Shown here: positions 1 to 11,872 of the stretch, in pieces
How positions within the stretch are numbered: position 1 is the first letter of the stretch
Layout of the letters: every line of letters begins with the position of its first letter
Origin: Quercus robur
Lineage: Eukaryota > Streptophyta > Magnoliopsida > Fagales > Fagaceae
Assembly: GCF_932294415.1 (NCBI RefSeq)
Contig: NC_065538.1
Coordinates: forward strand, 13,894,330-13,958,329
Length of the DNA stretch: 64,000 bases
Direction: 5' to 3'
The notes under the pieces: generated by a model
What the model was told of the DNA's origin: nothing
The model's input: only the letters and a program-made list of their open reading frames with translations
The model's database searches: none
Translations under genes and position numbers: made by a program

Positions 1-1
1 T

Positions 2-3000
2 GCACCACCCTCTCCCTCTCAACCTCCTCCTTCCTCCGACGTTGATGATGAATCACCCACCATCACCGAAGAAGTCAATCATGCCCTGAGTGCAAACCAC
101 AATGGCAACCCCGCCGAAGCCTTGAGTCTTCTCAAGTCCACCCTATCCCGCCACCCAAACTCCGCCCTCGCTCACAGCGCCCTCAGCTTCATCCAATTAA
201 AAGTCGCCAATTTGGACAGCCCCGCTGCCGACGCCAACGACGACGACGACCGTCTTCTCCAACTCGAACATGTCAGGAGTTCCGTCAAGTCCTCCAAGCG
301 AGCTGTCGAGTTATGCTCCGTCTCCCTCTCCTTCTGGTTCTTTCATGTTGTAGCACTCGTCAAATTAGCCCAATACGACGCCGATGCTGGCTTCGAAGCC
401 GTGATCGAAGCATGCGACACTGGTTTGGCCATCGAACACCCCACCGTGGTAGAAGAAAGATTGAAACTTGACGGGGAACACGAAATTGAATCGCTCAGAA
501 AGCAGCTCAGACTCATCAAATTGCAAAGCAAGTATCTCGTAGACGCTAAATCTTTGGGAAAGATGAAGGGTGAGATTCAAGAACTACAAGACAGAAAGGA
601 AGAGATCGAGCAGAGAGCTATTACGGCGAGGAAGAACTTGGAAACACCCTTGTCGGACACGGACAACAAAAGAAAGCTCAAGAATGTCAAGAAAGTCGCG
701 GCTAATGTTGACACGGTGGCGGCACGAGTCAAGGCTTACTGGAATGACAGGATGAGTATGGAGCTGAAGAAGGATTTGCTGAGTGTGGAGCTATTACTTC
801 AATTTGCTAAGAAAGATTCACCGGAGGCTGTGGCGGTGGTGATGCAGGCGCTGGAGCATGTGAAGGCGGCAAAAAATTGGAAGTTTTCAACTTGTTGTCT
901 TTGCGGGGAGAGGTTTTTCGAAGTCGAATTGAATGCGGATCATATGAAGAGTGTGCATTTAGGGACTTTATCCGATGAGCTTCGATCAGTTGAGCCGGAA
1001 ATTGAATTTGATTCAGTCCATGACACCGTTAAATCAAGAAAGTGGAGACCCGTGGACGTTGTTGCTGCTAAGAAAATGATGGAAGATTTGTCAAGAAACA
1101 AGCGTGGAGATGAAGGCCTAGAAGAGTCTGAAGTTTTCATGAACCAGAAGGAATGGCCTTATTGCGAGGATACCAGGCGTGACCTGATAATTGATAAAAT
1201 TCGATCAAGGTTACGTGTGTACTTGAAGATTAGATTTTTTGTTTCAAGTCATCTTTCAGTGTTCATGGACTTGATAATGGAAATGCTTAAGAAGCGAATC
1301 CCGGAACAGCTGCTTAAGGAACATTGGATGGATCGCACTGTGCTCACGGCATGCTTTCTTGACATCTCAGAGCTTAATCGTGTGTATGAGTTCTTGGATG
1401 ATCTCCATAATATTTGTGGGTTACAGAGTCTCAGTGTCAGTCTTGCAAGGGATGAGGTTAGAGGTATGGCTTGTGTGGCTAATCATGAGAAGATTGTATT
1501 CAACGAGGACTTCTCTTGTGTAGTTTTCGACAAGAGAATGTTGCGCGGAGAGCTTGTGGTGCCAAATGATGGAGCCGCCATTACTTCTAATGCTGATGCT
1601 GAAACCGTATTAAATGATGATGAATGTAAAGATGCTATTGTGGATTGGTTATTGGGTGGTACTAATATTAGTATTGGTGAGCGATTAATGCAGTGGACAA
1701 ATTTTAGAGAAACTAGTAAAAGTCAAGCGATGGAGTTTTTCAAGATCTATGAGGCTGAATTTCACCGGATGCAGAACTTTTGTGAAAAGAAAATAGAGTA
1801 TTTGAGAGACATTAAGGTATGGAAGAATTTGGAGAGTATCTGTGTTGAAGAAGACAAGAGACGAGAAGAGATTTCAGGGTACAAACCATGGAGTTACGAG
1901 TATCTCTTGTTAGAGCAGCATAAACACATTAAGAGGACAGATGGTGATATTGTTGAGTCGGATATCATATGGAATATTTTAAAAGTAGATCATGTGGACA
2001 ATGAAATAAAATTGGGGATCAAGAAGCAGATTGATGAGCTGGCTGAAAAGGTATGGTATAGCCAAATTTATGAACATGTCAAATTTTCCAAGTTGTTTGA
2101 TGTGAAATTCAATGTCTTTCTGTGTAGTTATGTGTTTGATATTAAATATTTTGCTTGATGAAATATTATATTCCATAGGATGATTAAATTTCTGTATGTT
2201 TGTTGTTGCAGCTTTACAAATTCGATTCTATAATCAGGACAACTACTATTGCTATGAAGCAGACGGGCAAGAAAATTGATACGGTAACTTCTTATGACTA
2301 CCGATCAATTATGGTACCCCTGCTGAAGTCATTCATGCAGGTTTGTATTCGATTTTGAGTGCTTTTTCGTTGAAGGTTTTCATATAGTTACCTTCTCACC
2401 ATATATGATATGATGTTTTTGGTGTAATATTCTCCTTTTATAGGCACGCCTGGAAGATCTGGCTAATGAGGATGCCGAAGAGAAGTCTAAGGCTGCAGAA
2501 AAAGAGTTGTTATCAGAACTTAATCTTGATGACAAGAAGAACTCCGACAAAGGAGGAGGTAATTCAACACAAGGGCAGGGAAAATCCAAGGTCAAAAAGA
2601 AGAAAAAAGATCACAGAAAGGCAAAGGAATTTAAGGTATTGTTTAGTGGTTATTGTTCTGTTTCGTCTTTATGGTAATTACAGTTGTCTTAAGCTAGCCA
2701 AGTATAAATTAATCAGAATAAATGGAGGAAGGGCAGGAACTAAAACTGGGAAAATAAGAGCCTCTAAACATGTTAAATATTAACACAATATGACAGAAAT
2801 TGGACAAACATACTTTAATTGGATGCTTTAAGACTTAAGATATGGAGGAGCTAGAGTTAAAAGTTGAAACAAAACTGGACGATTGTGTAAAAGGAATGGT
2901 ATTAAGATATAAACTTCGCAGATGCAGAGCAATGTAACAAAATATAACATAATTTTTTTTCCTTTAATAAGGAATGGAATAATTGGATATGACTAATAAA

Positions 3001-3628
3001 TTAAGAAAGTAGAGATAGGAAAGTACCTGAGTTTGATAAAATGCATACCTGTTTGTAATAGAAAGAAAGAATGAAAAATATAAGATCTGAAGGGAGTTCC
3101 CAGTTCCCACAAAACAAAGAGAATCGATTAAGCAAACTAATGTCCCAAAAATATACAATTTCTTATTGTAGGCAACTGGAGGTAGTGAGGAGCAGCAGGA
3201 AAATGTGCAGCAAATGTAAGTCTTTGTTTTGTTCATACTTTAACATTTGCATTGACTAAAACACATGTAAGTTGTGTAAATTTGTGGCCATATGTGCTCC
3301 CAATCTCTAGGCTTAAATAAAGCTCATCATGTTTTCAACTTTGCTGTGTTTCAGTTCCTTTCCGGCTGCACATGGGGGAGATGATCCTCCTAATCCTAAT
3401 CCTGAGATTGTTGTTTCTGTAACCACTGACGAATTGGAGCAAGAGGAAAGGAAACTTACACCTGAGGAGCAGAAAAATCTAAGAATGCTTGAAGAGCATC
3501 TGGAATTACAGAGGCAGATTGAGAATGAGGCCAAACAAAAGCGCCTTGCTGAGCAAAATGAGGTTGGTACCAGTGCAGAGAATGAGGCCAAATCAGATGA
3601 GAAATCAAGCGGACTTGGACAGCCGTAG
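2..3628 (+). CDS. DUF627/C2H2/DUF629 protein, tandem copy 1 (5' partial, intact)
   Basis: Five exons, read by eye and matched to copy 4: 2-2050, 2212-2340, 2444-2635, 3172-3215, 3355-3628 (stop TAG). Exons 2-4 have exactly the same lengths in copies 1, 2 and 4 (129, 192, 44 nt). The frame is open to the window edge, and comparison with copy 4 suggests only the first ten or so residues are missing; at least 895 aa are visible. The N-terminus is Pro/Ser-rich, followed by a TPR-like DUF627 segment containing SRHPNSALAH. A C2H2 finger (C-x2-C-x12-H-x4-H, starting CCLCGERFF) lies at nt 893-958, then DUF629, a Lys-rich stretch (KKKKKDHRK) and a Glu-rich coiled-coil tail. I know this layout from plant 'ubiquitin carboxyl-terminal hydrolase-related' proteins, which often continue into a UCH peptidase domain. 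Here a stop follows the coiled coil and no UCH Cys or His box is present. Molecular function is unknown. Confidence 0.85.
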
Positions 3629-3861
3629 CACTCCAAACCACCTGAATCTGACTAGGACAGACATACAAGAGGAGCATGTAGATAAGAAAGGTGGCCTTAT
3701 GGTTATGTGTAACAAAAGGATAATGATACTGAAGGAAAAAGTTACTTTCTAGTTTTTACTCTTAAGAATTTCCTGGTTGAATGAAAGGTTCACCATTTCT
3801 ACCCCATATTCGCCATATTTGATATTTACTTCTAGCCAATCAGATTTACCATTTACTAAAT

Positions 3862-3892
<31 letters not shown>

Positions 3893-4379
3893 AGAAAAGC
3901 ATCTCTGCAATAATCATCATAAAGGTTCACCATTTATGATGATAATTGCAGTTAACCAATCTAAATGACATGATTTTTTTTCACTTTTTCTGTTCATCAA
4001 CCACAATGTTTGCACCAGCCATGACTGTATTTTGAAAATATGTTATAGGTACTCTGCCCTTTGTTTTTCACAAATCTGGTTTTAATTTTCATTGAATTGT
4101 TTGACTGGAAAGGAGGAGTATGTGTGCACGTATGTGTGCTTTTAATGGGAGTCCGGCTAATGTTTCAGTTTCTGTTTTATTTATAATGATTTTTTCACTT
4201 AAGAAAGTTTGAGATTTAAGTCATCAAAACGTATACCTGAAACTTTTAGTAGGCACTGATGCCATCTTCTCTCTTTTTTCCAACGTGCTCACTGTAGTAA
4301 TCCTCACTTTTTAGATGAAATTTTTATCTCTCTTCCTAATGGCAGGAACGATAACATGAGACTGGATCAATCAGAGTAA
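3629..4379. other. Intergenic, no gene seen
   Basis: AT-rich sequence downstream of copy 1. It contains an A27 run at 3862-3888. A 15-bp direct repeat (AAAGGTTCACCATTT) at 3784-3798 and 3921-3935 brackets 122 bp, which may be a small retroposed insert, although its poly(A) is not at the end. No ORF of interest. Confidence 0.5.
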
Positions 4380-4800
4380 TGGTAATTTGTGGAAAATGCT
4401 ATGGAAAAGCAAAATTCATGAAAGGTTGATGGTCTCACTTTAAAAGGGAGATGACTTTCAAGTCTAGATTTGTGATACTAGCTGCTGTTATTGTGATTTA
4501 GAATGCGAGACAGAGGTTCATTTGTTTCAGAAGTGTAGTGTAGTCAAGTTAGCATGGTTTGGTCCCAAGTGGAGATTGAATGGTAGTAGGCCTTTTTGTT
4601 GAATCAAGTGTTGGTTTACTGTCAAAAGGGAAAAATTTTAAAACTAATACTAAAGTTTTACAAACGACGATGAATATGATTGGTGCACTTCAACTACTAA
4701 AAAATAAACATTTGAATTACTTTTATGTGATTAATAACACATTAGATAATGGAAGATATTTGTGCATTAGCCACTAGCAAGTCTAATTTCTAGATCATTT
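4380..4800 (+). mobile_element. LINE 3' relic (zf-RVT-like)
   Basis: Interrupted translations read LWKMLWKSKIHERL and then ECETEVHLFQKC followed by AWFG. This is the Cys/His pattern of the zf-RVT region that follows reverse transcriptase in plant L1-type LINEs. Stops and frame breaks are present. Because it lies upstream of the large LINE's RT domain, it must be a separate remnant. Confidence 0.55.
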
Positions 4801-5384
4801 TTGGTCAGGTGCATAGAGACAAAAATTAGGGCAGCGCATTTCAAGGGAAACAACATTTGTTGGGTAGAAAGTTAACAAAGCTACCAAGAAGGTTGATACA
4901 CAAAATGAAGAAAACTATGAAGATCCTTTATTCCAGTTCATATAATAAAGGCCATTTCCTAGTGTTCCTCTAACTGGGATTCAAGGAGGGGTGGCTATCC
5001 TCAAATACTTTCTTAGTGGCCACTCACAAGAGTCAAATCACAATCATATGCTTCGCAGCCTAGCACTTCACCATCCTTAAAGATCACTTCACACATATTT
5101 CCTTTCTAATTCAGTTGCCTTATTATTTATTTACTTTGGCAACACAACTATGATCCCATCTTAGAATCATCAGGTCTTCAAATGATCCATCCAAAAATAC
5201 AGTCCAATGTTTGGAATTATTTAAACTAGTAAAGATAACTAGAAAAAACCTAATTACTATACTTAAGAAAACTTTGCTGATTCACATGACACTCAATGAA
5301 GCAGGATTCTACCTCAAAGGTAATGAAGAAATTCAATGCTTCACATGTAACGTCCCGTCAGTCCAAAAAAAAAAAAAAAAAGAA
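4801..5384. other. Intergenic, nothing recognised
   Basis: AT-rich sequence ending in an A17 run immediately upstream of the first recognisable LINE codons. The exact 5' boundary of the LINE is not visible. Confidence 0.4.
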
Positions 5385-6893
5385 TATAGAAAGCAATTGT
5401 TAGCTTGGAAGAAAACTGAGGTGCAAGCTATACTAAATGCATTAACAAGAAAACAAGCTCATTTGCAAATATGTGAACAAGATCTGAATGATGAAACTAA
5501 ATGGGATGAAGCTAAAAAACTGCGTAGTGAGCTTAATATCTTGCTTGAGCAAGAAGAAGCCTATTGGCAGCAACGATCTAGGGTGAACTGGCTACAAAAT
5601 GGCAATCTAAATACGACGTTTTTTCACGCTTGTGCAAGCCAAAGAAAACGAACCAACCAAATATCCCAGTTGCGTAACAGAGAAGGAGATTTGGTTTCAA
5701 CTCCTGAGGGTTTGGAAAACATCACAACTGAGTACTTCCAATCTCTTTTCTCTTCATCCAATCCCATCTACATTGAGAAGGTAACTGAGCTTGTAGAAAG
5801 TGTGGTAACAGATGATATGAATTCACAGCTGTTAAAGCCTTTCATTGAGAATGAGGTTAAAATCACCCTCTTCCATATGCATCCCTTAAAAGCACCTGGC
5901 CTGATGGCGTGATGACCTTATTTTTCCAAAATTTCTTGCACATAGTGGGCCAGGATGTTACAAATGCGGTATTAGATTGTCTCCATTTTGGGAAGATGCT
6001 TCGAAGTATCAATTTCACTCACATAGTTCTTATTCCAAAAATGACTTCTCCATATTTTATGACGCAATTTCACCCCATCAATTTGTGCAACGTGGTCTAC
6101 AGGATTGTCTCGAAGGTGCTAGCAAACAGATTCAAGAATGTATTTCCTTATGTTATATCAGACAACCAAAGTGCTTCTATGCCAGGATGCTTGATCACAG
6201 ATAATGTGTTGTTAGCTTTTGAGGTTCTCCACTATATGAAGAATAAAAGGAGAGGTAAAATAGCTCACATGGCAATAAAATTAGATATGGGTAAGGCATT
6301 TGACTGAGTAGAGTGGGATTATTTGAAACAAATGATGTTGAAATTGAGATTTTTAGAAAGATGCGTGGCTCTCATCATGGAATGTATCTCATTGGTAACA
6401 TATTCTGTTATGTTGAATGGAGAGCCTAAGGGGTATATCAAGCCTAGCAAAGAGTTGAGACAAGATGACCCGCTATCACCTTATTTGTTCCTAATTTGTG
6501 CAAAAGGTCTTACGGTATTGATCAAGCAAGCTGAAAAATACTGGTGGACTGAGAGGTGTGGCCATTAGTAAGGGAGGACCCTATTTATCACATTTGTTGT
6601 TTGCAAGTGATAGTATATTATTCTGTGGAGCAAGAAGAGGGGATTGTTATGTTCTACAAGATCCTTCAAGTGTATGAAGAAGTATTAGGGCAAAAGCTTA
6701 ATTGTGACAAAATCTCATTGTTTTTCAGCAACAATGTAAATAGAGCATTGCTAAAGAAATCACTACAATCATGAGGACCAACATAGAAACAAGTATGGAG
6801 TGTAGACAAAAAAACTCGGATCCAACGCAAACTAGATGGCTGGAAACACAAGTATCTCTCACAAGCAAGAAAAGAAATTTTGATTAAAGCCAT
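5385..6893 (+). pseudogene. LINE reverse transcriptase, degenerate
   Basis: Translation begins RKQLLAWKKTEVQ and passes through SRVNWLQNGNLNTTFFHA, typical of the region preceding plant LINE RT. It continues through an APG(P)DG-type motif (frameshift near 5900), the segment from VYRIVSKVLANRF, DMGKAFD-stop-VEW (TGA at 6304), and DDPLSPYLF. The catalytic (Y/F)ADD box reads LLFASDS at about 6599-6619, so one of the two key aspartates is lost. A further frame break lies near 6540. The element cannot encode an active RT. The 6304 stop is what a CGA (Arg) to TGA transition would give. Confidence 0.85.
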
Positions 6894-9800
6894 TGTCGGG
6901 GGCCCTTTTTCATTGCACAGCCACATGTTGTCCGCTGGAGGGGTGACCTTGCTAGACCCAGATTTGTATGGGAAGTTGTGTCTAGAACTCGATATTGGGC
7001 CAAATAGTCCAATGGCTTTTGGCATATTTTTAGGCCTACAAAATGGGTGAAGCCCAAAGTCTAAGAATCATGATAATGGATGAATAACAACCACTGTAAG
7101 TTTCTTTAAAAAATTTTCTCCCCTCTCTCCGTGTGTGTGTGTTAATACTTAGTATTCTCAAAAAAAAAAAAATGATAATGGTTGAATAAATAAATAATAT
7201 GTGTTTGATATAATAGCTTTGATTAATAGTTGTAATAGTAGTTGAAATAAAGTAATATGTATTTAAAGGTTCATATATTCAATAATGTAAATTTAGAGAT
7301 ATGTAAATGTGGTGACTTATCTTTCTATGGTTTGCAACTCTAGCTGTATAGCATCAATGAGTTGATAGCATTCCGGCAAAATAACTCTATCAGTGGAGAG
7401 GCAATATGCCATGATTAGTTCAAGATTGAAGGGAAAAAATGGGTTCAACTGGAGGGAGAGAGAGTATGTCTAGCTATGTGTAGAGGCTGGTTAAGTTTGT
7501 CTCATTTATCATGCACTTAAATGAACTTCCCCTTGATAATGCTCTTTTAGTTATTGTGAAGTTATGAATAACATTGCCTTCCATGAAAATGGCTTTTGTA
7601 AGATAGGTTTGTGCCTTCCATGTGATGAGCTTTAGTATGAGTGTTTGATATCTCTTAAGGTGAATGGAGATGGTAAAAGCTATAGATGTTTTGTGGGATG
7701 TAGTATTTGTAATATGTATGGGTAAGAAGTATGGATACTTGGTGAGAGATGAGTTTGTAATATATATATGAGGAATATGAATGTATAATTTGTGAGAGAT
7801 GTAATTTGTAAGAAATATGAGAGATCTGTATGAGTATTTTGTGAGATATTTACTTTGTGAGATGTATGAGACATATGTAAGATGGTAAAGGAATTATGTT
7901 AGAGCTACTGGAAAGATTATAGTGATGGCTTGTGTTGCTTTCCAAGAGGAAAGATTTTCTAAGAGAAAAGTATGGAGATGTGTTTAGGTATTTGGAGATA
8001 TGAGCAACAAGATAGATGTATTTTCTGAATTTGGAGAGTGAGAGAATGAGTATAAGAAGAGTAATGGTGTTGTAGTGTGTTTAACAATGTTGTTGGGATT
8101 TTCTACTAGAGGATAGATAAAGGCTTATGAGTAGTGATATGAGGGGCATTTGTGAGCTAAGGGCTAAAGAGCTTAGTTTCTAATTTGGAAACTAAAAACT
8201 CAGAACCTCATTAAGAGCTTAAGAAGATAATTAGAGGAAGAGGGAAAATAGAGAAGTTTATGAGAGAATTGTTCTTCTCTATTGGTGTGCTTTGGTGTAT
8301 TGATGGGGGTTCTATTTATAGCTGAGCTTAAGGGGGTATTTAGAAAAGAATCTCAACCAAAATTTGTCCCAATCAACAATAAATTTTTAGTAAATCCATC
8401 CTAAGATTTAGCCGAAAATGATATGTTCAGCTTTAAGGGGTTTTTGCTGTTTTGGGTAATATCAGTTGGAGGAAAGACCAACAAAAAAGGAAAGGATTTT
8501 AGTAAGAAAAATATATTTTCTTTAGTTGGTTTTGATTTTTAACCAAATAAAGAAATTCTGTAATGCTAAGGCTGCTGGGTCAGCTGTCCCATTTGTTCTG
8601 AAAAAATTGTTACATTTATCTGAAAAAGCTGTCACAACCTGTTAGAAGACAATTATTGCTTGAGGTTGAAGTAGATGAGGTCAGCTGGATGATGTCAGGT
8701 TGTTGGAGAGAATATTCAGTATTTATTTCATGAATTTAACTGAAAATGGTAATATCTCTTTTAAGGATATTTTGCTATTTTGGGTATAGCATCTGGCTAC
8801 TGGGATTTGAGCATTAAATGGTTGGTGATGTCACTTTTAGCCAGGTGTCAAGTGATGAACACACTACTGGTGTTCTGCTTGAAAGGTTTCCTCTTTTGGG
8901 TATTTATATTTTTGGTCTAAAATTCTACTACAATGCATTTTTAGTAAGTAATAGAATGATTGATTGCTAATTAATGAAACTTTAGAGATTTAGTCAAGGT
9001 CTTATTGTGTTTTGACTTAATCTTGGTGAGCAAAAGGAGCATTTAATGCTCTGCTCTGGCAGCTGGCAGGGGAATATTTGGTCTGATTATGGCAGATGGT
9101 AGTTGGGTATTAAAAATTTCATGAATATTTTATATTTGAAAATTGAAGATAGCCAATCAAATTTAGCCATGTGTTTGAGTTGGATTTTAGCTGAAAGTAG
9201 TAATATGGTTTATGTGGAATAATATAATTAGGTTTCTAAATTTGTATGGCAACAGCTGGAAATAAAATGAATAGTTATTTTGTTAGCATTTAGATGATTG
9301 GAGTTTTTGAATATTTTTTATACGATGAGTATTAAGTTTTAGTCAAAGAGTAATGGGGAGTCTTATCATTTTAAGTGTTTATGTGATAAAAGAGACTTAT
9401 CATATGTTACTCGCTACACACTGACTTGTCAGAGTTCAAGAAGTTGGAGAAGACATGCCAAACAAGATGTTTTTTTTATCAACTTTAAACCGTTGAAATT
9501 TTACTAAACATACTTCTTGGCCTTCCAAACCATAACTCCCAAAGTTTCCCCAAATAGACTCATGGGCTTGGATCATGAGCTAAAGATGAGATGACGTACC
9601 TTAGGCTTTGTTGTCATTTTGTACATACGAGCTTTTGTTGGAAAAGCTGCTTTCCATTAATGTGATAGAGGTAATGCAGGTCATGAGTTTTGATTCATTG
9701 CTTGAGCCTATTTCGTATATTGATGTTGATGATGTTGTGGGTCGTGAGCCCAATTGATGAAGAGGAAATATGGACCGTAAATCTACCTCTTAAAGTGAAG

Positions 9801-9956
9801 ATGTTGTGGGCCATATGAGCTCAGTTGTTGTAGTTGAATAAAATATAAGCTTATTTTGGGTTTTAAATAAATATACCCAAAAATCAATAATATATTGATG
9901 TGGCGTGAGTTGCCAATGAAGTAATGCCATGAGGCATGAAAAAGTAGTCCTCAATA
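6894..9956. mobile_element. 3063-bp LTR-type insertion inside the LINE
   Basis: Flanked by a perfect 5-bp duplication GCCAT (6889-6893 and 9957-9961). It starts TGTCGGGGG and ends CAATA, which a single C-to-T change would derive from CAACA, giving the usual TGT...ACA ends. No coding domain and no internal LTR pair was seen. A TATA-like stretch (CTATTTATAG) lies near 8310. It is best read as a long solo LTR or a non-coding (LARD-type) retroelement. The boundaries are strong because excision restores the host LINE frame; the class is inferred. Confidence 0.7.
7088..7171 (+). mobile_element. Small poly(A)-tailed retroposed fragment
   Basis: An 84-bp insert ends in TATTCTC followed by an A run. 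It is bracketed by an 18-bp direct repeat with one mismatch (ATGATAATGGATGAATAA at 7070-7087, and 7172-7189). This is a typical target-primed retrotransposition footprint, nested inside the LTR-type insertion. Confidence 0.65.
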
Positions 9957-11327
9957 GCCATCATACATGCTATCCCTACTTACGCCATGAGTTACTTCAA
10001 GCTTCCGGATGGACTATGTGCTAAAATTACCTCAATGGTGAGTCAATTTTGGTAGGGCCAAAAAGAACAAGAAAAAAAGATACATTGGATTGGTTGACCT
10101 AAATTATGCAAGCGTAAGAAAGGAGGATTGGGATTCAAAAATCTCAAGTTATTCAATCCTTCTATGTTGGCTAGACAACGTTGGAGATTGATAATAAAAA
10201 AAATCCCCACTCTTTGCTGTTTAGAGTCCTAAAAGCGAAGTATTTTCCGCGTTCATCTTTTCTTACAGCAAATACTCCCCAAAATTCTTCATACACGTGG
10301 AGAAACATTGTTGGAGCAAAACATGTCATTGAACAAGGATCTAGATGGAGAGTGGGTACAGGAGAGAAGATTCTGATTTAGAAGGATCGCTGGCTACCAT
10401 GCTCAACCACATACAGGGTGCAAAACCCACCAAACTCCCTTCCTGATCATACCACAGTAAACCTCCTGATTGACTGAAATACTTGTTGCTGGAAACATGA
10501 AATTATTGATGCTGTGTTTACACCAAATGAGGCTCAAATTAGTAAATCCATCCCTCTAAGTCATAGAAATCATAAAGACATATTGATATGGGATGGGACA
10601 ACTTGTGGAGTAGTCACTGTTAAAAATGCCACACAGCAGGGGAATGTTCAAATCCAAATAACAGTCAATTTCTGTGGAAGGGTATATGGGAGGTGAAACT
10701 TCCATTGCGGATCAAAATTCTAATATGGAAAGCTTACTGCAACAGATTGCCAACAAATTGCCCACATGTTTAAAGTAATAAATGGAAACCCCCTCCATCC
10801 CATCTATGCAAGATTAACATTGCCATTGAGAAAAAGAAGAATGAGCCAACTGGAGGCATTATAATCAGAGATGGTGAAGGTGAGACTATTGCGGTTTGCT
10901 GTACAAAATTCCAGAATTATGGAGACAAAGTGCAACTCATGGCTGAAGCTGCCCTACTTGCTTTATCTTTTGCTGCTGACTTGAGTTTGTATGATATAAT
11001 GCTTGGAGGTGATTACGCAGATATATTCCTAGCTCTACAAAATCCTAAGAAATGTCTTACCCCTTTCGGAACAAATTTTTAGCTTTACAAATTTTTTATG
11101 TAATCAAGCAGCTCATGTAATAGCAAAGGAAGCTCTCAAGAGAAATTCTATAGGAATTTGGGTGGAGGAATGCCCCCCATTTCTTCTTAATTCTGTACAG
11201 ATAGATAAATATATGGGAACGTTGTTGTGATTTTTTTACGGTAGACTGGGTAGATATTGTATCTGCTCTAGAACATGTCATGTATGCTAGAGATTAGGTA
11301 TTGTTTCAGAAGCCTTTCAGTTGGTGA
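9957..11327 (+). pseudogene. LINE C-terminal region: zf-RVT and RNase H-like domain, degenerate
   Basis: The frame after the insertion reads IPTYAMSYFKLPDGLC, then QFW-stop-GQKEQEKKIHWIG-stop-PKLC (Trp positions changed to TAG and TGA), GGLGFKNL and LLFRVLKAKYFP. Next comes IWEVKLPLRIKILIWKA, typical of zf-RVT. A deletion near 10760 removes the rest of that domain. An RNase H-like (RVT_3) part follows with GGIIIRDGEG, AEAALLALSFA and CNQAAHVIAKEAL (the last after a frameshift near 11080). All key blocks occur in LINE order, so this is the 3' half of the element that begins at 5385. Confidence 0.85.
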
Positions 11328-11336
11328 GATGCCTCC

Positions 11337-11516
11337 GGAACCGGATCCTCTCCATTTCAAAGTGCAATGGAGAGGCTCCAGTTCACGGTGGGCATTGAGT
11401 TCAAAATTATCAAGGGCTAAAAAAGTGCCACATCATTTAAAATGAAAACACTACACTTAACCCCAGTTAAACACTTAAACCGAAGGATTTATTTAACTCA
11501 ACCGGACAAAAAAAAA
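11337..11516 (+). repeat. MULE left terminal inverted repeat
   Basis: Begins GGAACCGGATCC and runs to the sequence CAACCGGACAAAA. It is matched in reverse complement by 20801-20976, with small indels and clear divergence (roughly three quarters to four fifths identical by eye). The TIR length is typical for MULEs. Confidence 0.8.
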
Positions 11517-11565
11517 CTTTTTGGAGGGAAAAGTGAAACAGAGTTAGAGGTATATCTGTGCACTG

Positions 11566-11629
<64 letters not shown>
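11566..11629 (+). repeat. A64 homopolymer
   Basis: Uninterrupted run of 64 adenines just inside the MULE left TIR. The exact length may be an assembly or sequencing approximation. Confidence 0.85.
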
Positions 11630-11631
<2 letters not shown>

Positions 11632-11639
11632 TATAGAAG

Positions 11640-11872
11640 GGAAAAGCTTCACAGAAGGTTAGAGATATATCCCACGTTCAATGCTTCATAGATTTTAACC
11701 AAAAAAAAAGCTTCACAGAAGGTTCAAAGAATGTAAGACATCTCTATTTCTATCTTGCCATCCCACGTTCAAAGCTTCATAGATTTTAACCAAAAAAAAA
11801 AAAAAAAAAAGAGCTTCGCAGAAGGTTCAGAGAACAAGTTCAGCTTCAAAGCATCTCTGTTTCTATCTTGCC
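11640..11872 (+). repeat. Imperfect tandem duplication (about 110 bp unit)
   Basis: Blocks such as CTTCATAGATTTTAACC, followed by an A run, GCTTC(A/G)CAGAAGGTTC and CATCTCT(A/G)TTTCTATCTTG, occur twice in the same order. It lies subterminal in the MULE; subterminal repeats are common in such elements. Confidence 0.65.

Noticed and set aside
3784-3935. Retroposon bracketed by a 15-bp direct repeat after copy 1
   Set aside because: The A27 run is not adjacent to the second repeat, so the target-duplication reading is not secure.
11467-11652. Phe-rich or Lys-rich small proteins across the A64 run (also at 18444-18728)
   Set aside because: Translations of homopolymers with no other support.
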